A DNA stretch of 64,000 nucleotides from Rhodanobacter denitrificans (GCA_003241385.1 QFPO01000003.1:186001-250000), one strand, 5' to 3'. Counted from the stretch's first letter, positions 33,199 through 42,752 are shown. The notes: a model not told the origin generated them from the letters alone. A program made the numbers and translations.

Positions 33199-34815
33199 GT
33201 GAACACGCTCCCCGACCGTCCGAACCTCGACCACCTGCGCAAGCAGGCCAAGGATCTGCTGCGCGCCTGCCGCGCCGGCGACGCGGCCGCGCTCGCGCGC
33301 CTGCGCGCGCATCTGCCCGCGCACGCCGGCACGGCGCCGCCCCGCCTGCACGATGCGCAATCGTGCATCGCGCGCGAGTACGGCTGCACGAGCTGGCGCG
33401 CGCTGCTCGACGAGATCGCCTGGCGGCACGCCGACGCCGACGGCCATGCCGCGCGTGTCATGCACTGGCTCGGCCTGGTCTACGCCGGCGACGTCAGCGG
33501 CGATCTGTTCGGCGCGCGGCCCGCGCTGGCGCTGCGCGTGCTGGCGGCGCGGCCGGACCTGACCGACGGCGATCCCTACCTCGCCTGCGCGATCGGCGAC
33601 GAGGCCGCCGTCCGCGCCGCGATCGAGGCCGATCCGGCCTGGGTCGACCGGCCCGGCGGCGCGCTCGCGCTGCCGCCGCTGGTCGCGGTCACGCATTCCT
33701 CGCTGCTGCGCGTGCCGGCGTTCGCGCCGCGCCTACGCCGCTGCGCCGAGCTGCTACTGGCAGCCGGCGCCGACCCGAACGCGTCGATCGGCAACCGCTG
33801 GCCGCCGCATTCGCTCGATGCGCCGGGCGAGCACCGCCTCGGCGCACTCTACGGCGCCGCCGCGCAGCACGACGTCGAGCTGGTGACGCGGCTGCTCGAC
33901 GTCGGTGCCGATCCCAACGACGGTGAATCGCTGTACCACGCGGTCGCGAGTCCGGCCTGCGTCCGGCTGCTGCTCGAACGCGGTGCGCGGCCGGCCCGCA
34001 CCAATGCGCTGGCCCATGCGATCGATCAGGGCAATCTCGCCTCGCTGCGGGCGCTGCTCGCGCACGGTGCCGACCCGAACGAGATCACCGGCCAGGGCCA
34101 TCCGCCGCTGATCGACGCCTTGCGCGCCCGCGCGTCGGCCGACATGGTGCAGGCCCTGATCGACGCCGGCGCCGACGTTCGCGTGCGCACACCGGATGGC
34201 GAGGGCGCCTACGTCTACGCGCTGTCGCTCGGCCTCACCGCCGTCGCCGAGCGGATCGCCGCGGCCGGCGCCGCCGAGCCGCTCGGCGAGGAGGACGCGT
34301 TCGTCGCGGCCTGCGCGCGCGGCGACGCCGACGAGGCGCGGGCGCGTCTCGCGCGCGATCCGGATCTGCTCGCACGGCTCGGCCCGCAGCGGCTGGCGCG
34401 CCTGCCCGAGCTCGCGATGACCGGTTGCGCGAGCGCGGTGCGGCTGATGGTGTCGCTCGGCTGGCCGGTCGCGACGCGCGGCGGCAGCGCGCCGTTCTCG
34501 GGCTCGGCGCTGAACTGGACGGTGTTCCGCGGCAACGCCGCACTCGCCGACTTCCTGCTCGACCACGGTGCGCATTGGCACGAGACGCACGGCTACGGCA
34601 GCGACGTGCTCGGCACGCTGTCGTGGGCCTCGTGCAACCGGCCGCACGGCGACTGGCTCGGCTGTGCACGCGCGCTGGTCGCGCACGGCCTGCCGCGCGC
34701 ACTGCCGCTGCCCGGTGACGACGCGGACGCGCTGCCGCAGCGCGTGCTGATCGAAGGCCGCCGGATGGAGTTTTCCGAAGAGGTGACGGCGTACCTGCTC
34801 GATCCGGACCGCTGA
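33199..34815 (+). CDS. Ankyrin-repeat protein
   Basis: A 538-residue cytoplasmic protein starting at GTG 33199, chosen because GGAGG at 33187-33191 is correctly spaced. The N-terminal 85 residues ('DHLRKQAKDLLRACRAGD', 'IAREYGCTSWRALLDEI') form the helical lead seen in bacterial ankyrin proteins. Repeats of the type 'LYGAAAQHDVELVTRLLDVGADPN', 'LAHAIDQGNLASLRALLAHGADPN' and 'LIDALRARASADMVQALIDAGADV' run through most of the rest. Ankyrin repeats mediate protein binding. No secretion signal is visible, so an internal scaffold role is more likely than a host effector. Confidence 0.87.
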   Translation: MNTLPDRPNLDHLRKQAKDLLRACRAGDAAALARLRAHLPAHAGTAPPRLHDAQSCIAREYGCTSWRALLDEIAWRHADADGHAARVMHWLGLVYAGDVSGDLFGARPALALRVLAARPDLTDGDPYLACAIGDEAAVRAAIEADPAWVDRPGGALALPPLVAVTHSSLLRVPAFAPRLRRCAELLLAAGADPNASIGNRWPPHSLDAPGEHRLGALYGAAAQHDVELVTRLLDVGADPNDGESLYHAVASPACVRLLLERGARPARTNALAHAIDQGNLASLRALLAHGADPNEITGQGHPPLIDALRARASADMVQALIDAGADVRVRTPDGEGAYVYALSLGLTAVAERIAAAGAAEPLGEEDAFVAACARGDADEARARLARDPDLLARLGPQRLARLPELAMTGCASAVRLMVSLGWPVATRGGSAPFSGSALNWTVFRGNAALADFLLDHGAHWHETHGYGSDVLGTLSWASCNRPHGDWLGCARALVAHGLPRALPLPGDDADALPQRVLIEGRRMEFSEEVTAYLLDPDR

Positions 34816-34827
34816 CAGGCCGCATCG

Positions 34828-34855
34828 ACGGCCGGCGCATCGCTGCGCCGGCCGT
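34828..34855. terminator. Bidirectional hairpin between convergent genes
   Basis: ACGGCCGGCGCA (34828-34839) pairs perfectly with TGCGCCGGCCGT (34844-34855) around a TCGC loop. It lies between the ankyrin stop (34815) and the giant surface-protein stop (34861). No T-run in either direction, so it is terminator-like by position and stability only. Confidence 0.5.
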
Positions 34856-34860
34856 GATCG

Positions 34861-37800
34861 TCAGCGCCGGCGGCCGAGCGGCCGCTGGCGCCAGGCGCCG
34901 AGGCCGGCCAGCAGCAGCATCAGCAGCGCCAGTGCGGTCTGCGACAGCGTCGGCACCGCGACCGGCTCGCCGACCAGGGTGACCGACTGCGACACCGGCG
35001 TCGCCGGCGCGTAGAGGCCGCCGCCGGCCTGGCTGGCGGTGATCACGCACACGCCCGGGCCGACCATCGTCACCGTGGTGCCGGAGATCGTGCACACGCT
35101 CGGCGGACCGGCCGTATAGGTGACCGGATTGCCGGACGCACCGCCGGTCGCGAGCGGATCGATCGCGAACGTGCCGCCCTGCACGAACGGCCGCTGCGTG
35201 ACCGCCTGCGGCGGGAACACGATCGTCTGCGCCTGCAGGCCGACGGTCAGCGTGAAGTCGCCGCTGGCGGTGCCGTCGACGCTGTCGGTGACGGTGACCG
35301 TGAAACCGAACGCGCCGACCTCGCTCGGCGTGCCGGCGATCGTGCCGTCACCGCCGAGCGTGAGACCGGCCGGCAGCGCGCCGCCGGTCAGCGCGTAGGT
35401 GTACGGCGGCGTACCGCCGACGGCCGGATTCAGCGTCGCCGAATAGGCCGCACCGGCGCTCGCGTCGGGCAGGTCGGTGGCCGGCAGCGTCAAGGCGTCG
35501 ACGATCTCGAGCGTATAGGCGCGCTCGCCGGTCTGCGCGTTCGCATCGGTCGCGGTGACCGTGAAGGCGAAGCTGCCCGAGGCAGTCGGCGTACCGGACA
35601 GCGTGCCGTCGCCGGCCAGCGCGAGCCCGCCGGGCAGCGTACCGGCGCTGATCGCATAGGTGTACGGCGCGGTGCCGCCGCTCGCGGTCAAGGCCTGGCT
35701 GTAGGCGGTGCCGACCGTGCCGGCCGGGAGGGCCGGCGGCGCGATCTCGATCGTCGGCGAGCCGATCTGCAGCGTATAGGCCTGCGTGCCGGTGAAATCG
35801 TTCGCATCGGTCGCGGTCACCGTGAACGTGAAGCTGCCGCCGGCCGTCGGCGTGCCGGCGAGCGTGCCGCCGCTGGCGAGCGTGACGCCGGCCGGCAGCG
35901 CGCCGGCGGTGACCGCATAGGTGTACGGCGCGGTGCCGCCGCTCGCGGTCAGCGTCGCCGTGTAGGCCTCGCCGACGACGCCGTCCGGAATCGTCGCCGG
36001 TGCGATCGTGATCGTCGGCGCGCCGATCGTCAGCGTATAGGCCACCGTGACGGTACCGGCCGTACCGCCGGTGCTGTCGGTCGCCTGCACGCTGAAGCTG
36101 TAGGACCCGTCGGCGGTCGGCGTGCCGGACAGCAGGCCGGCCGAACTCAGCGACAGACCGGCCGGCAGCGTGCCGACGATCACCGCATAGGTGTACGGCG
36201 CGAGGCCGCCGCTGGCGGTGAACTGCTGCGAGTACGCGGTGCCGGCCAGGCCGTTCGGCAGCGTCGCCGGCAGCAGGGTCAGCGTCGGCGGCGCGACGTC
36301 GAGCGTGTAGGCCTGGCTGCCGGTCTGCGCGTTGTCGTCCTCGGCGATCACCGTGAACGTGAAGCTGCCCGAGGCCGTCGGCGTGCCGCTCAGCTGGCCG
36401 GACGTGCTCATCGACAGGCCGGTCGGCAGCGTGCCGGACGCGATCGCGTAGGTGTACGGCGCCGCGCCGCCGCTGGCGGTCAGCTGCTGCGCATAGGCGG
36501 CGCCGACGACCGGGGCCGGCAGTGTCGCCGGCGCGATCGTGATCGTCGCGGCGCCGACGCGCAGCGTATAGGCCTGCGCGACCGTGAACGGCGCGCCGGT
36601 ACCGGTGCTGGCGTCGGTCGCGGTGATCGTGACCGGATAATCGCCCGGCGCGGTCGGCGTGCCGGTCATCTGGCCACCGCTCGACAGCGTGATCCCGGCC
36701 GGCAGCGTGCCGGCGGTCACCGCATAGGTGTACGGCGCGGTGCCGCCGCTGGCCTCGAAGCTCTGGCTGTACGGCGCGTTGTAGACCAGGGCCAGATCGC
36801 CGGCCGGCGGCGTCATCGTCAGCGTGGCGGCGCCGATCGTCAGCGTGAAGGTCGCGCTCTGCGTGAACGGACCGGTGCCGGTGCTGCTGTCGGTGCCGGT
36901 GACCTCGACCGAGAACGTCCCGGCCGCGGTCGGCGTGCCCGAGACCGTCACCGTCGTCGCCGTGCTGGCGGTAACGGTCAGGCCGGCCGGCAGTCCGGTG
37001 ACCGCGTAGCTGCCGTACGGCGCCGCGCCGCCGGCGAACGTGAAGCCCAGCGTGTACGGTGCGCCGACCGGTGCCGTCAGCGCACCGTCCGGCGTGATCG
37101 TGATCGTCGGATCGCCGACCGTGATCGTCACCGTGGCCGGCGCGGACGTGCCGGTGCCGTTGCTCGCGGTATACGTGAACGTGTCCGGTCCGGCATAGCC
37201 CGGATTGGGCTGATACGTCATCGACAGGCCGCTCGCGATCGCGGTGCCGTGCGTCGGCGCGGTGGCGATCGCGACGGACGCGGGCGTACCGCCGGTGATG
37301 TTCAGCGTGACCGGCGTGGCCGGCGCGTCGTACGGCACGTTGGCGCTGACCGGGTTGGCGATCGGTATTGCGTCGACGACGATCAGGCTGTAGTCGCGCG
37401 GCGCCGAGGTGTACGGACCGTCACCGGTCGTACTGTCGGTGGCGGTGACGCTGAAGTCGAACGTGCCGATCGCCGTCGGCGTGCCGCTCAGCGTGCCGTC
37501 GGACGCCAGCGTGATGCCGCCCGGCAGCGTGCCGCCGGTCTGCGCGTACGTGTACGGCGCGGTACCGCCGCTGGCCGGGTTCAGCACGGCCGTGTACGGC
37601 GAGTCGAGCACGGCCTGCGCCAGCGCCGTCGCCGGCAGTACGACGGTCGGCGCCGTGACGTTCAGCGTATAGGCCTGCACGCCGTTGAACGGGCCCGGCG
37701 ACGGGCTGCTGTCGGTCGCGGTCACCGTGAACGCGAAGCTGCCCGAGGCGGTCGGCGTGCCGGCCAGCACGCCGCCGCCCGACAGCGTCAGTCCGGCCGG

Positions 37801-40191
37801 CAGCGCGCCGGCGGTGACCGCGAACGTATACGGCCCGCCGTTGCCGCCGCTGGCGGTCAGCGTCTGGCTGTACGCGGCGGCGACCGCCGCGTTCGGCAGC
37901 GTCGTCGGCGCGATCGTGACCGGTTCGTCGTCGTCGACGATCGTGCCGGTGCCGGTGGCGCTGCCGAGCGTGGCATTGCTCGGCGCCGAGAGCACGACCG
38001 AGAAGGTCTCGTCGGCCTCCGGCACGATGTCGCCGATCACCTGCACGGTGATCGTCTGCGTCGTCGTGCCGGGCGGGAACGTCAGCGTGCCGCTGGCCGG
38101 CTGGTAGTCGGCCGAGGCGGTGGCGGTGCCGTTGGCGGTCGCATAGTTGACCGTCACGGTCTGGCCGCTGGCCGCGCTCAGCGAGACCGTGAAGACGGCC
38201 GGCGTCGTGCCGCTGTCGCCTTCGGGGACGCTGACGTTGCCGATGCCGAGCGACGGCGGCGCGTCGTCGTTGACGATCGTCCCGACGCCCTGGTTGTCGT
38301 TGACGACGGCGCCGGTCACGTTGCCGACGTTGACGAAGAACGTCTCGTCGGCTTCGTTGAGCGTATCGCCGTTGACCTGCACCGTGAACGCGTAGGTACT
38401 CGATCCGGCCGGAATCGTCTGCGCCGTCAGCGAGCGGGCCACGTAGTCGCTGCCGGCGGTCGCGGTACCGTCGGCGGTCGCGATGTCGAACGTGACGCCG
38501 CCCGGCCCGGCCGCCTGGCTCAGGCTGACCGTGAACGTGAAGGCGGTCGTGCCGGCGTTGCCTTCGTTCTGCGAGACGTCGTTGATCGAGAGCGACGGCG
38601 AGTCGTCGTTGACGATCACCGCGGTGGCCGTATCGGTGCTACCCACCGTGTAGCCCAGGCCGGGCAGTATCGTGAAGACCACGGTTTCGTCCGGCTCGAT
38701 CAGCGCATCGGCGATCGGTGTCACGGTGACCTGGCCGCTGGTGGTGCCGGCCGAGATCAACAGCAGTCCCGAATTCGTGTAGTCGGTGTTCGAGGCCGTT
38801 CCGCCGATCGAGTAGGCGATCTGGATCGAGGTCGGCGTCGCCTGGTCGAGCGTGACGGTGAACACGAACGCACCGCCGGAATCCTCGAGCAGCGAACTCG
38901 GCGTGACCGAGAGGTTCGCGACCGGCTGGTCGTCGTTGGTGATCGTACCGGTCGCGCTGGCCGGGCTGCCGACCGTGTAGCCGGCGCCGGCGGCGACGCT
39001 CAGGATCACCGTTTCGTTGGCCTCCACGGTCGTGTCGGAGACCGGCACGATGCTGACCGTCGTCGTGGTCTGGCCGGCCGGAATCGTCGCGGTCGCGGTA
39101 CCGCCGGTGTAGTCGGTACCGGGCGTCGCGGTGCCGCCGGTCGTGAGGTTGACGACGGTCGGAGAGGTCAGATTGAGCGTGCGCGTGACCGTGTAGACCA
39201 GGGCCGTGCCGCTGTCTTCCTGCACGCTGGCCGGCGCCACCGCGATGCTGACCGCGGGCGGTGGGCTGACCGTCAGCGTGAACGGCTCCAGCTCGAAATA
39301 GCTGCCCGATCCGGTGCTCGCATCGGTCACGCGCAGCGTGACCGGATAGTTGCCGGGCGCCGCCGACGTGGTGCCGCTGAGCAGTCCGGCCGGCGTCAGC
39401 GTGATGCCGGTCGGCAGCACGCCCGATTCGAGCTGGAACACATGCGGCGCGACGCCGCCGCTGACCGACAGCGCCTGGGAGAATGCCACGCCCTGGATCG
39501 CCGTCGCGCTGTTCGGCACGAGCGTCAGGATCGGATTGAGCACCGTGCCGGTGTAGCCCTTGATCACGAAATCGCCGATCGAATCCTGCGAGCGCACCGA
39601 GAACGCGTACGGGCCGCGCTGAGTCGGCGTGCCGGACAGCAGGCCGGCCGGCGTCAGCGTCAGTCCGGCCGGCAGCGTGCCGGCGGTCAGCGCGTACGTG
39701 TACGGATCGACGCCGCCGCTGGAGGTCAGCGTCTGCGAGAACGGCGTGCCGGCGCGCATCGTCGGCAGCGTCGCCGGTGCGACCACGATCGCGACCGTCG
39801 GCGGCCCGATCGTGATGTTGATATTGATGTGACCGCCGTCCTCGTCCTCGAGATAGAAGCTGTCGGACGTGGCCGAGTTGCCGTTGTGCGAATAGGTCAC
39901 GAACTGCGTGCCGAGCGGACCGGTCTGCGGCCCTACGGTGTAGGTGCCGTGCAGCGGCGGGATGCCCGGGTCGCCGACGCCGATGTTGAGCGGTCCGTCG
40001 CAGTTGGTGACGTCGATCGACACCGAGTCGCCGTTGGCGACCGAGGCGTTCAGCGTCGGACAGTAGACCGAGTTCTGCGCCGCGGCCGGCCCGGCCAGCA
40101 CGATGCCGATGCACAGCAGCCATGCCGACCAGAGTCCGAGCGCGAGCCGGCGGCTGACGCGAGGCGTCTCGGCGCGAATGACGTCCTTCAT
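34861..40191 (-). CDS. Giant Ig-like/Calx-beta surface protein with IPTL-CTERM sorting signal
   Basis: A 1776-residue exported protein. GGGGAG precedes the ATG at 40191; residues 1-38 form a signal peptide ('WLLCIGIVLAGPAAA'). After an N-terminal domain come two putative-Ig (He_PIG-type) repeats, four Calx-beta modules ('VQEDSGTALVYTV', 'LLEDSGGAFVFTV', 'QNEGNAGTTAFTF', 'VPEGDSGTTPAVF'), nine more He_PIG repeats ('TASGGTAPYTYAVTAGALPAG' type, 'SGTPTASGSFTFTVTATD' type) with one cadherin-like unit among them, and a C-terminal 'VPTLSQTALALLMLLLAGLGAW' plus Arg tail. That tail is the IPTL-CTERM sorting signal. Likely a surface adhesin or matrix protein, possibly calcium-dependent. Confidence 0.9.
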   Translation of the reverse strand: MKDVIRAETPRVSRRLALGLWSAWLLCIGIVLAGPAAAQNSVYCPTLNASVANGDSVSIDVTNCDGPLNIGVGDPGIPPLHGTYTVGPQTGPLGTQFVTYSHNGNSATSDSFYLEDEDGGHININITIGPPTVAIVVAPATLPTMRAGTPFSQTLTSSGGVDPYTYALTAGTLPAGLTLTPAGLLSGTPTQRGPYAFSVRSQDSIGDFVIKGYTGTVLNPILTLVPNSATAIQGVAFSQALSVSGGVAPHVFQLESGVLPTGITLTPAGLLSGTTSAAPGNYPVTLRVTDASTGSGSYFELEPFTLTVSPPPAVSIAVAPASVQEDSGTALVYTVTRTLNLTSPTVVNLTTGGTATPGTDYTGGTATATIPAGQTTTTVSIVPVSDTTVEANETVILSVAAGAGYTVGSPASATGTITNDDQPVANLSVTPSSLLEDSGGAFVFTVTLDQATPTSIQIAYSIGGTASNTDYTNSGLLLISAGTTSGQVTVTPIADALIEPDETVVFTILPGLGYTVGSTDTATAVIVNDDSPSLSINDVSQNEGNAGTTAFTFTVSLSQAAGPGGVTFDIATADGTATAGSDYVARSLTAQTIPAGSSTYAFTVQVNGDTLNEADETFFVNVGNVTGAVVNDNQGVGTIVNDDAPPSLGIGNVSVPEGDSGTTPAVFTVSLSAASGQTVTVNYATANGTATASADYQPASGTLTFPPGTTTQTITVQVIGDIVPEADETFSVVLSAPSNATLGSATGTGTIVDDDEPVTIAPTTLPNAAVAAAYSQTLTASGGNGGPYTFAVTAGALPAGLTLSGGGVLAGTPTASGSFAFTVTATDSSPSPGPFNGVQAYTLNVTAPTVVLPATALAQAVLDSPYTAVLNPASGGTAPYTYAQTGGTLPGGITLASDGTLSGTPTAIGTFDFSVTATDSTTGDGPYTSAPRDYSLIVVDAIPIANPVSANVPYDAPATPVTLNITGGTPASVAIATAPTHGTAIASGLSMTYQPNPGYAGPDTFTYTASNGTGTSAPATVTITVGDPTITITPDGALTAPVGAPYTLGFTFAGGAAPYGSYAVTGLPAGLTVTASTATTVTVSGTPTAAGTFSVEVTGTDSSTGTGPFTQSATFTLTIGAATLTMTPPAGDLALVYNAPYSQSFEASGGTAPYTYAVTAGTLPAGITLSSGGQMTGTPTAPGDYPVTITATDASTGTGAPFTVAQAYTLRVGAATITIAPATLPAPVVGAAYAQQLTASGGAAPYTYAIASGTLPTGLSMSTSGQLSGTPTASGSFTFTVIAEDDNAQTGSQAYTLDVAPPTLTLLPATLPNGLAGTAYSQQFTASGGLAPYTYAVIVGTLPAGLSLSSAGLLSGTPTADGSYSFSVQATDSTGGTAGTVTVAYTLTIGAPTITIAPATIPDGVVGEAYTATLTASGGTAPYTYAVTAGALPAGVTLASGGTLAGTPTAGGSFTFTVTATDANDFTGTQAYTLQIGSPTIEIAPPALPAGTVGTAYSQALTASGGTAPYTYAISAGTLPGGLALAGDGTLSGTPTASGSFAFTVTATDANAQTGERAYTLEIVDALTLPATDLPDASAGAAYSATLNPAVGGTPPYTYALTGGALPAGLTLGGDGTIAGTPSEVGAFGFTVTVTDSVDGTASGDFTLTVGLQAQTIVFPPQAVTQRPFVQGGTFAIDPLATGGASGNPVTYTAGPPSVCTISGTTVTMVGPGVCVITASQAGGGLYAPATPVSQSVTLVGEPVAVPTLSQTALALLMLLLAGLGAWRQRPLGRRR
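35500..37000. repeat. Tandem DNA repeats inside the giant surface-protein gene
   Basis: The Ig-like modules are repeated at DNA level with a period of about 260-273 bases. A recognisable marker, GCATAGGTGTACGGCGC or a close variant, recurs near 35654, 35914, 36185, 36448 and 36721. This allows unit gain or loss by recombination. Confidence 0.7.
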
Positions 40192-40358
40192 GGTTGTACT
40201 CCCCGACGAACCCGATGTATCCGTCGCGCATGCACCGGATGGCCGGTGACGCGCCCCTGCGGACCGATCGACGCCGCCACCTACGGCTCCAGTCCCCGCG
40301 GCGTCTGCGGCGGATTGGAACAGGATCGCGGGCACAGCGGAAGTCCCGGCCGTGGAAA

Positions 40359-40428
40359 TGTGAACAAGCGCGCGTTCCCGAGCCGACGCTACCGCGGGCT
40401 CTTGCCTGCGGCCGTGCCGTGGTTCACA
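40359..40428. promoter_or_regulatory. Spaced inverted repeat in divergent promoter region
   Basis: TGTGAAC (40359-40365) and GTTCACA (40422-40428) are exact inverse copies 56 bases apart, in the 288-base region between the giant surface-protein gene and the first tail-collar gene. Possible paired operator half-sites; could be chance. Confidence 0.3.
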
Positions 40429-40479
40429 GTGCGCACCGTGCCGCCCTGGGGAAGGGCATCGCGATCGGGGGAATGGACC

Positions 40480-41028
40480 ATGGCCGAGAATTTCATGGGG
40501 CGCATCATGCCCGCGGGATTCAACTTCGCCCCGCGCAACTTCGCCTTGTGCAACGGCGGGTTATTGTCGATCGCGCAGAATCAGGCCCTGTTCTCGTTGC
40601 TCGGCACCCAGTTCGGCGGCAACGGGACGACCAACTTCGCATTACCGGACCTGCGCAGCCGCACGCCGGTCGGCTTCGGCAGCTCGGTCGATCCGAGCTG
40701 GAATCCCTCGCCGCTGTCGATGGGCGAGCCCGGCGGCACCGAGAACGTCACGCTGCTGTCGACGCAGATGCCGACGCATACGCACCTGCTGCAGGCGACG
40801 ACCGGCGACGCGTCCAGCCGCAACCCGAGCGGGCGGCTGCTGGCGACCAGCACCGACACCGCGGTCGATCCGGCGATGCTCTACGCGCCCTCGTCCGGAC
40901 CGGTCGTTGCGATGAATCCGACATCGGTCGGCATCGCCGGCGGCAGCCAGCCGCATCCAAATGTGCAGCCTTATACGACGATCAATTTCTGCATCGCGCT
41001 GGCCGGCGTCTATCCTTCGCGCAACTGA
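40480..41028 (+). CDS. Phage-tail-collar (MdpB-like) protein 1
   Basis: A 182-residue protein with a GGGGG element before ATG 40480. It has the tail-collar/microcystin-dependent-protein layout: N-terminal 'MGRIMPAGFNFAPRNFALCNGGLLSIAQNQALFSLLG' type, collar motif 'GGNGTTNFALPDLRSRTPVG', 'ENVTLLSTQMPTHTHLL', and C-terminal 'GGSQPHPNVQPYTTINFCIALAGVYP'. No signal peptide. The same fold forms fibre tips in phage tails, but no other tail gene is near. First of three tandem paralogues. Confidence 0.88.
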   Translation: MAENFMGRIMPAGFNFAPRNFALCNGGLLSIAQNQALFSLLGTQFGGNGTTNFALPDLRSRTPVGFGSSVDPSWNPSPLSMGEPGGTENVTLLSTQMPTHTHLLQATTGDASSRNPSGRLLATSTDTAVDPAMLYAPSSGPVVAMNPTSVGIAGGSQPHPNVQPYTTINFCIALAGVYPSRN

Positions 41029-41073
41029 CCCGGCTCGAGCACCGTCACGGACGAATGACAGGAGGACCGGCCC

Positions 41074-41604
41074 ATGAGTAGTCCCTATCTCGGCGAGATC
41101 CGCCTGTTCGGCTTCTCGCGCATGCCGGTGGGATGGCAGACCTGCAACGGCAGGCTGCTCAGCATCGCCGAGTACGATGCGCTGTTCGCGCTGCTCGGCA
41201 CGGCGTACGGCGGTGACGGCATCAATACGTTCGCCGTGCCGGACCTGCGCGGTCGCGTACCGATCCATCAGGGACAGGGGTCGGGCCTGAGTCCCTACGT
41301 CATCGGCCAGATGGCCGGCACCGAGAACGTCACGCTGCTCGGCACGCAGATGCCGGGGCATACGCACACGATGCTCGCGACCACCGCGGCGGCCACCTCG
41401 CTCACGCCTGGCGCGGCGCTGCTGCCGGGCGCGATTAGCGGCGACACGCTGTACGCGTCCGACGTCGGCGGCGCGACGCCGATCGGCATGGCGCCCGTCT
41501 CCACCAGCGTGGCCGGCGGAACCCAGCCGCACGACAACACGATGCCGACGCTGACGGTGCAGTACTGCATCTCGCTGTACGGCATCTTCCCCTCGCAGTC
41601 ATGA
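41074..41604 (+). CDS. Phage-tail-collar (MdpB-like) protein 2
   Basis: A 176-residue paralogue of the preceding gene; AGGAGG precedes ATG 41074. Conserved blocks: 'YLGEIRLFGFSRMPVGWQTCNGRLLSIAEYDALFALLG' type, 'GGDGINTFAVPDLRGRVPIHQGQG', 'ENVTLLGTQMPGHTHTM' and 'GGTQPHDNTMPTLTVQYCISLYGIFPSQS'. The variable middle differs from its neighbours, as expected if the three recognise different ligands or form a hetero-oligomer. Spaced 45 bases after the first gene. Confidence 0.88.
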   Translation: MSSPYLGEIRLFGFSRMPVGWQTCNGRLLSIAEYDALFALLGTAYGGDGINTFAVPDLRGRVPIHQGQGSGLSPYVIGQMAGTENVTLLGTQMPGHTHTMLATTAAATSLTPGAALLPGAISGDTLYASDVGGATPIGMAPVSTSVAGGTQPHDNTMPTLTVQYCISLYGIFPSQS

Positions 41605-41647
41605 GCGCGCGCAGCCGCTCCGCTCCGCGGCACCTCGGAGACCTTCC

Positions 41648-42184
41648 ATGACCGAACCCTTCATCGGCGAAATCCAGCTGTTCGGGTTCAACTTCCCGCC
41701 GCGCGGCTGGAGCTACTGCAACGGCGTGACGATGCCGATCCAGCAGAACACGGCGCTGTTCTCGCTGCTCGGCACGCAGTACGGCGGCAACGGCCAGAGC
41801 ACGTTCCAGCTGCCGAACCTGACGACCCGCGGCGCCTGCAGCCTCGGTCAGGGACCCGGGCTGAGCAATCGGGTCCAGGGCGAGACGTTCGGAAACGCCC
41901 TGGTCACGCTGACCACGCAACAGATGCCGGCGCATTCGCACGGGCTGGTCGCCTACTCGCAGCCGGACCTGACCAAGCGCACCAACGTGCCGGCCACCGG
42001 CGCCGCGCTGGGCCTGCCGGGATCGGCCACGGCGCGCGCGTACAACGCACCGCCGGCCAACACCGCGTTCGCGCCGACGATGCTGCAACCCAGCGGCGGC
42101 AACCAGCCGCACGACGAGCGCCAGCCCTACCTCGCCGTCAACTTCTCGATCGCCCTGCAGGGCATCTTTCCGACGTTCGACTGA
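41648..42184 (+). CDS. Phage-tail-collar (MdpB-like) protein 3
   Basis: A 178-residue third paralogue; GGAGA precedes ATG 41648. Blocks: 'FIGEIQLFGFNFPPRGWSYCNGVTMPIQQNTALFSLLG' type, 'GGNGQSTFQLPNLTTRGACSLGQGPG', 'VTLTTQQMPAHSHGL', 'GGNQPHDERQPYLAVNFSIALQGIFPTFD'. The collar motif is slightly altered ('LPNLTTR' instead of 'LPDLRGR'). Followed four bases later by an acetyltransferase gene, so the four genes form one operon. Confidence 0.88.
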   Translation: MTEPFIGEIQLFGFNFPPRGWSYCNGVTMPIQQNTALFSLLGTQYGGNGQSTFQLPNLTTRGACSLGQGPGLSNRVQGETFGNALVTLTTQQMPAHSHGLVAYSQPDLTKRTNVPATGAALGLPGSATARAYNAPPANTAFAPTMLQPSGGNQPHDERQPYLAVNFSIALQGIFPTFD

Positions 42185-42188
42185 GGCC

Positions 42189-42752
42189 GTGCTGCCGTCG
42201 TTCCCGCCGGCAGCCGCGGACCCGCCCGCGCTGCTGGCGGTACTGACTGCGCGCGGCTGCCGCCTGCGTACGCTCGAGGATGCGGACCTGCCATGGCTGC
42301 GCGATCTGCATGCGCAGAGCCGCGCCGAGGAGCTGGCCGCGATTGCGTGGCCGGCCGAGGCCAAGCGCGCATTCCTCGATCAGCAGTTCGCGGCGCAGCA
42401 CCTGCACTATCTGCGGCATTACGGCGACGCCCTCTTCCTCGCGATCGAGCAGGACGGCCGTCCGGTCGGCCGGCTCTATCTGCTGCGCGGCGAGGACGAG
42501 CACCGGATCGTCGACATCGGCCTGTTCGACCACGCGCGCAATACCGGCATCGGCGGGGCGCTGATCGGCGCGATCCAGGCCGATGCGGCCGCGCGCGGCT
42601 GCGATGTCGCTCTGCACGTGCTCGCCGGCAATCATGCTGCACGGCGGCTCTACGAGCGGCTCGGATTCGCCGTGCAGTACGGCGGCGACGGCGTGCATCT
42701 GCCGATGCGCTGGTGCGCGCCGGCGGCCGGTCAGTTGAAGACCGCCTCGTAG
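42189..42752 (+). CDS. GNAT-family N-acetyltransferase
   Basis: A 187-residue acetyltransferase beginning at GTG 42189, four bases after the stop of the third collar gene. GNAT features: 'RLRTLEDADLPWLRDLHAQ', central strands 'LFLAIEQDGRPVGRLYLLRG', acetyl-CoA loop region 'DHARNTGIGGALIGAIQADA' and 'LHVLAGNHAARRLYERLGF'. Its place in the collar operon suggests it modifies one of those proteins or a related ligand (inference). Its 3' end overlaps the convergent DUF6916-like gene by 22 bases. Confidence 0.85.
   Translation: MLPSFPPAAADPPALLAVLTARGCRLRTLEDADLPWLRDLHAQSRAEELAAIAWPAEAKRAFLDQQFAAQHLHYLRHYGDALFLAIEQDGRPVGRLYLLRGEDEHRIVDIGLFDHARNTGIGGALIGAIQADAAARGCDVALHVLAGNHAARRLYERLGFAVQYGGDGVHLPMRWCAPAAGQLKTAS

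Noticed and set aside
35500..37000. CRISPR array
   Set aside because: Repeats are about 260-273 bases apart and encode Ig-like protein modules; no short repeat-spacer structure.
37249..40479. Long plus-strand frame across the giant surface-protein gene
   Set aside because: Antisense shadow of the repeated Ig modules; the only real part of that frame is the collar gene from 40480.
40480..42184. Prophage remnant
   Set aside because: Three tail-collar proteins suggest phage, but no integrase, structural, lysis gene or att-like repeat is present nearby.
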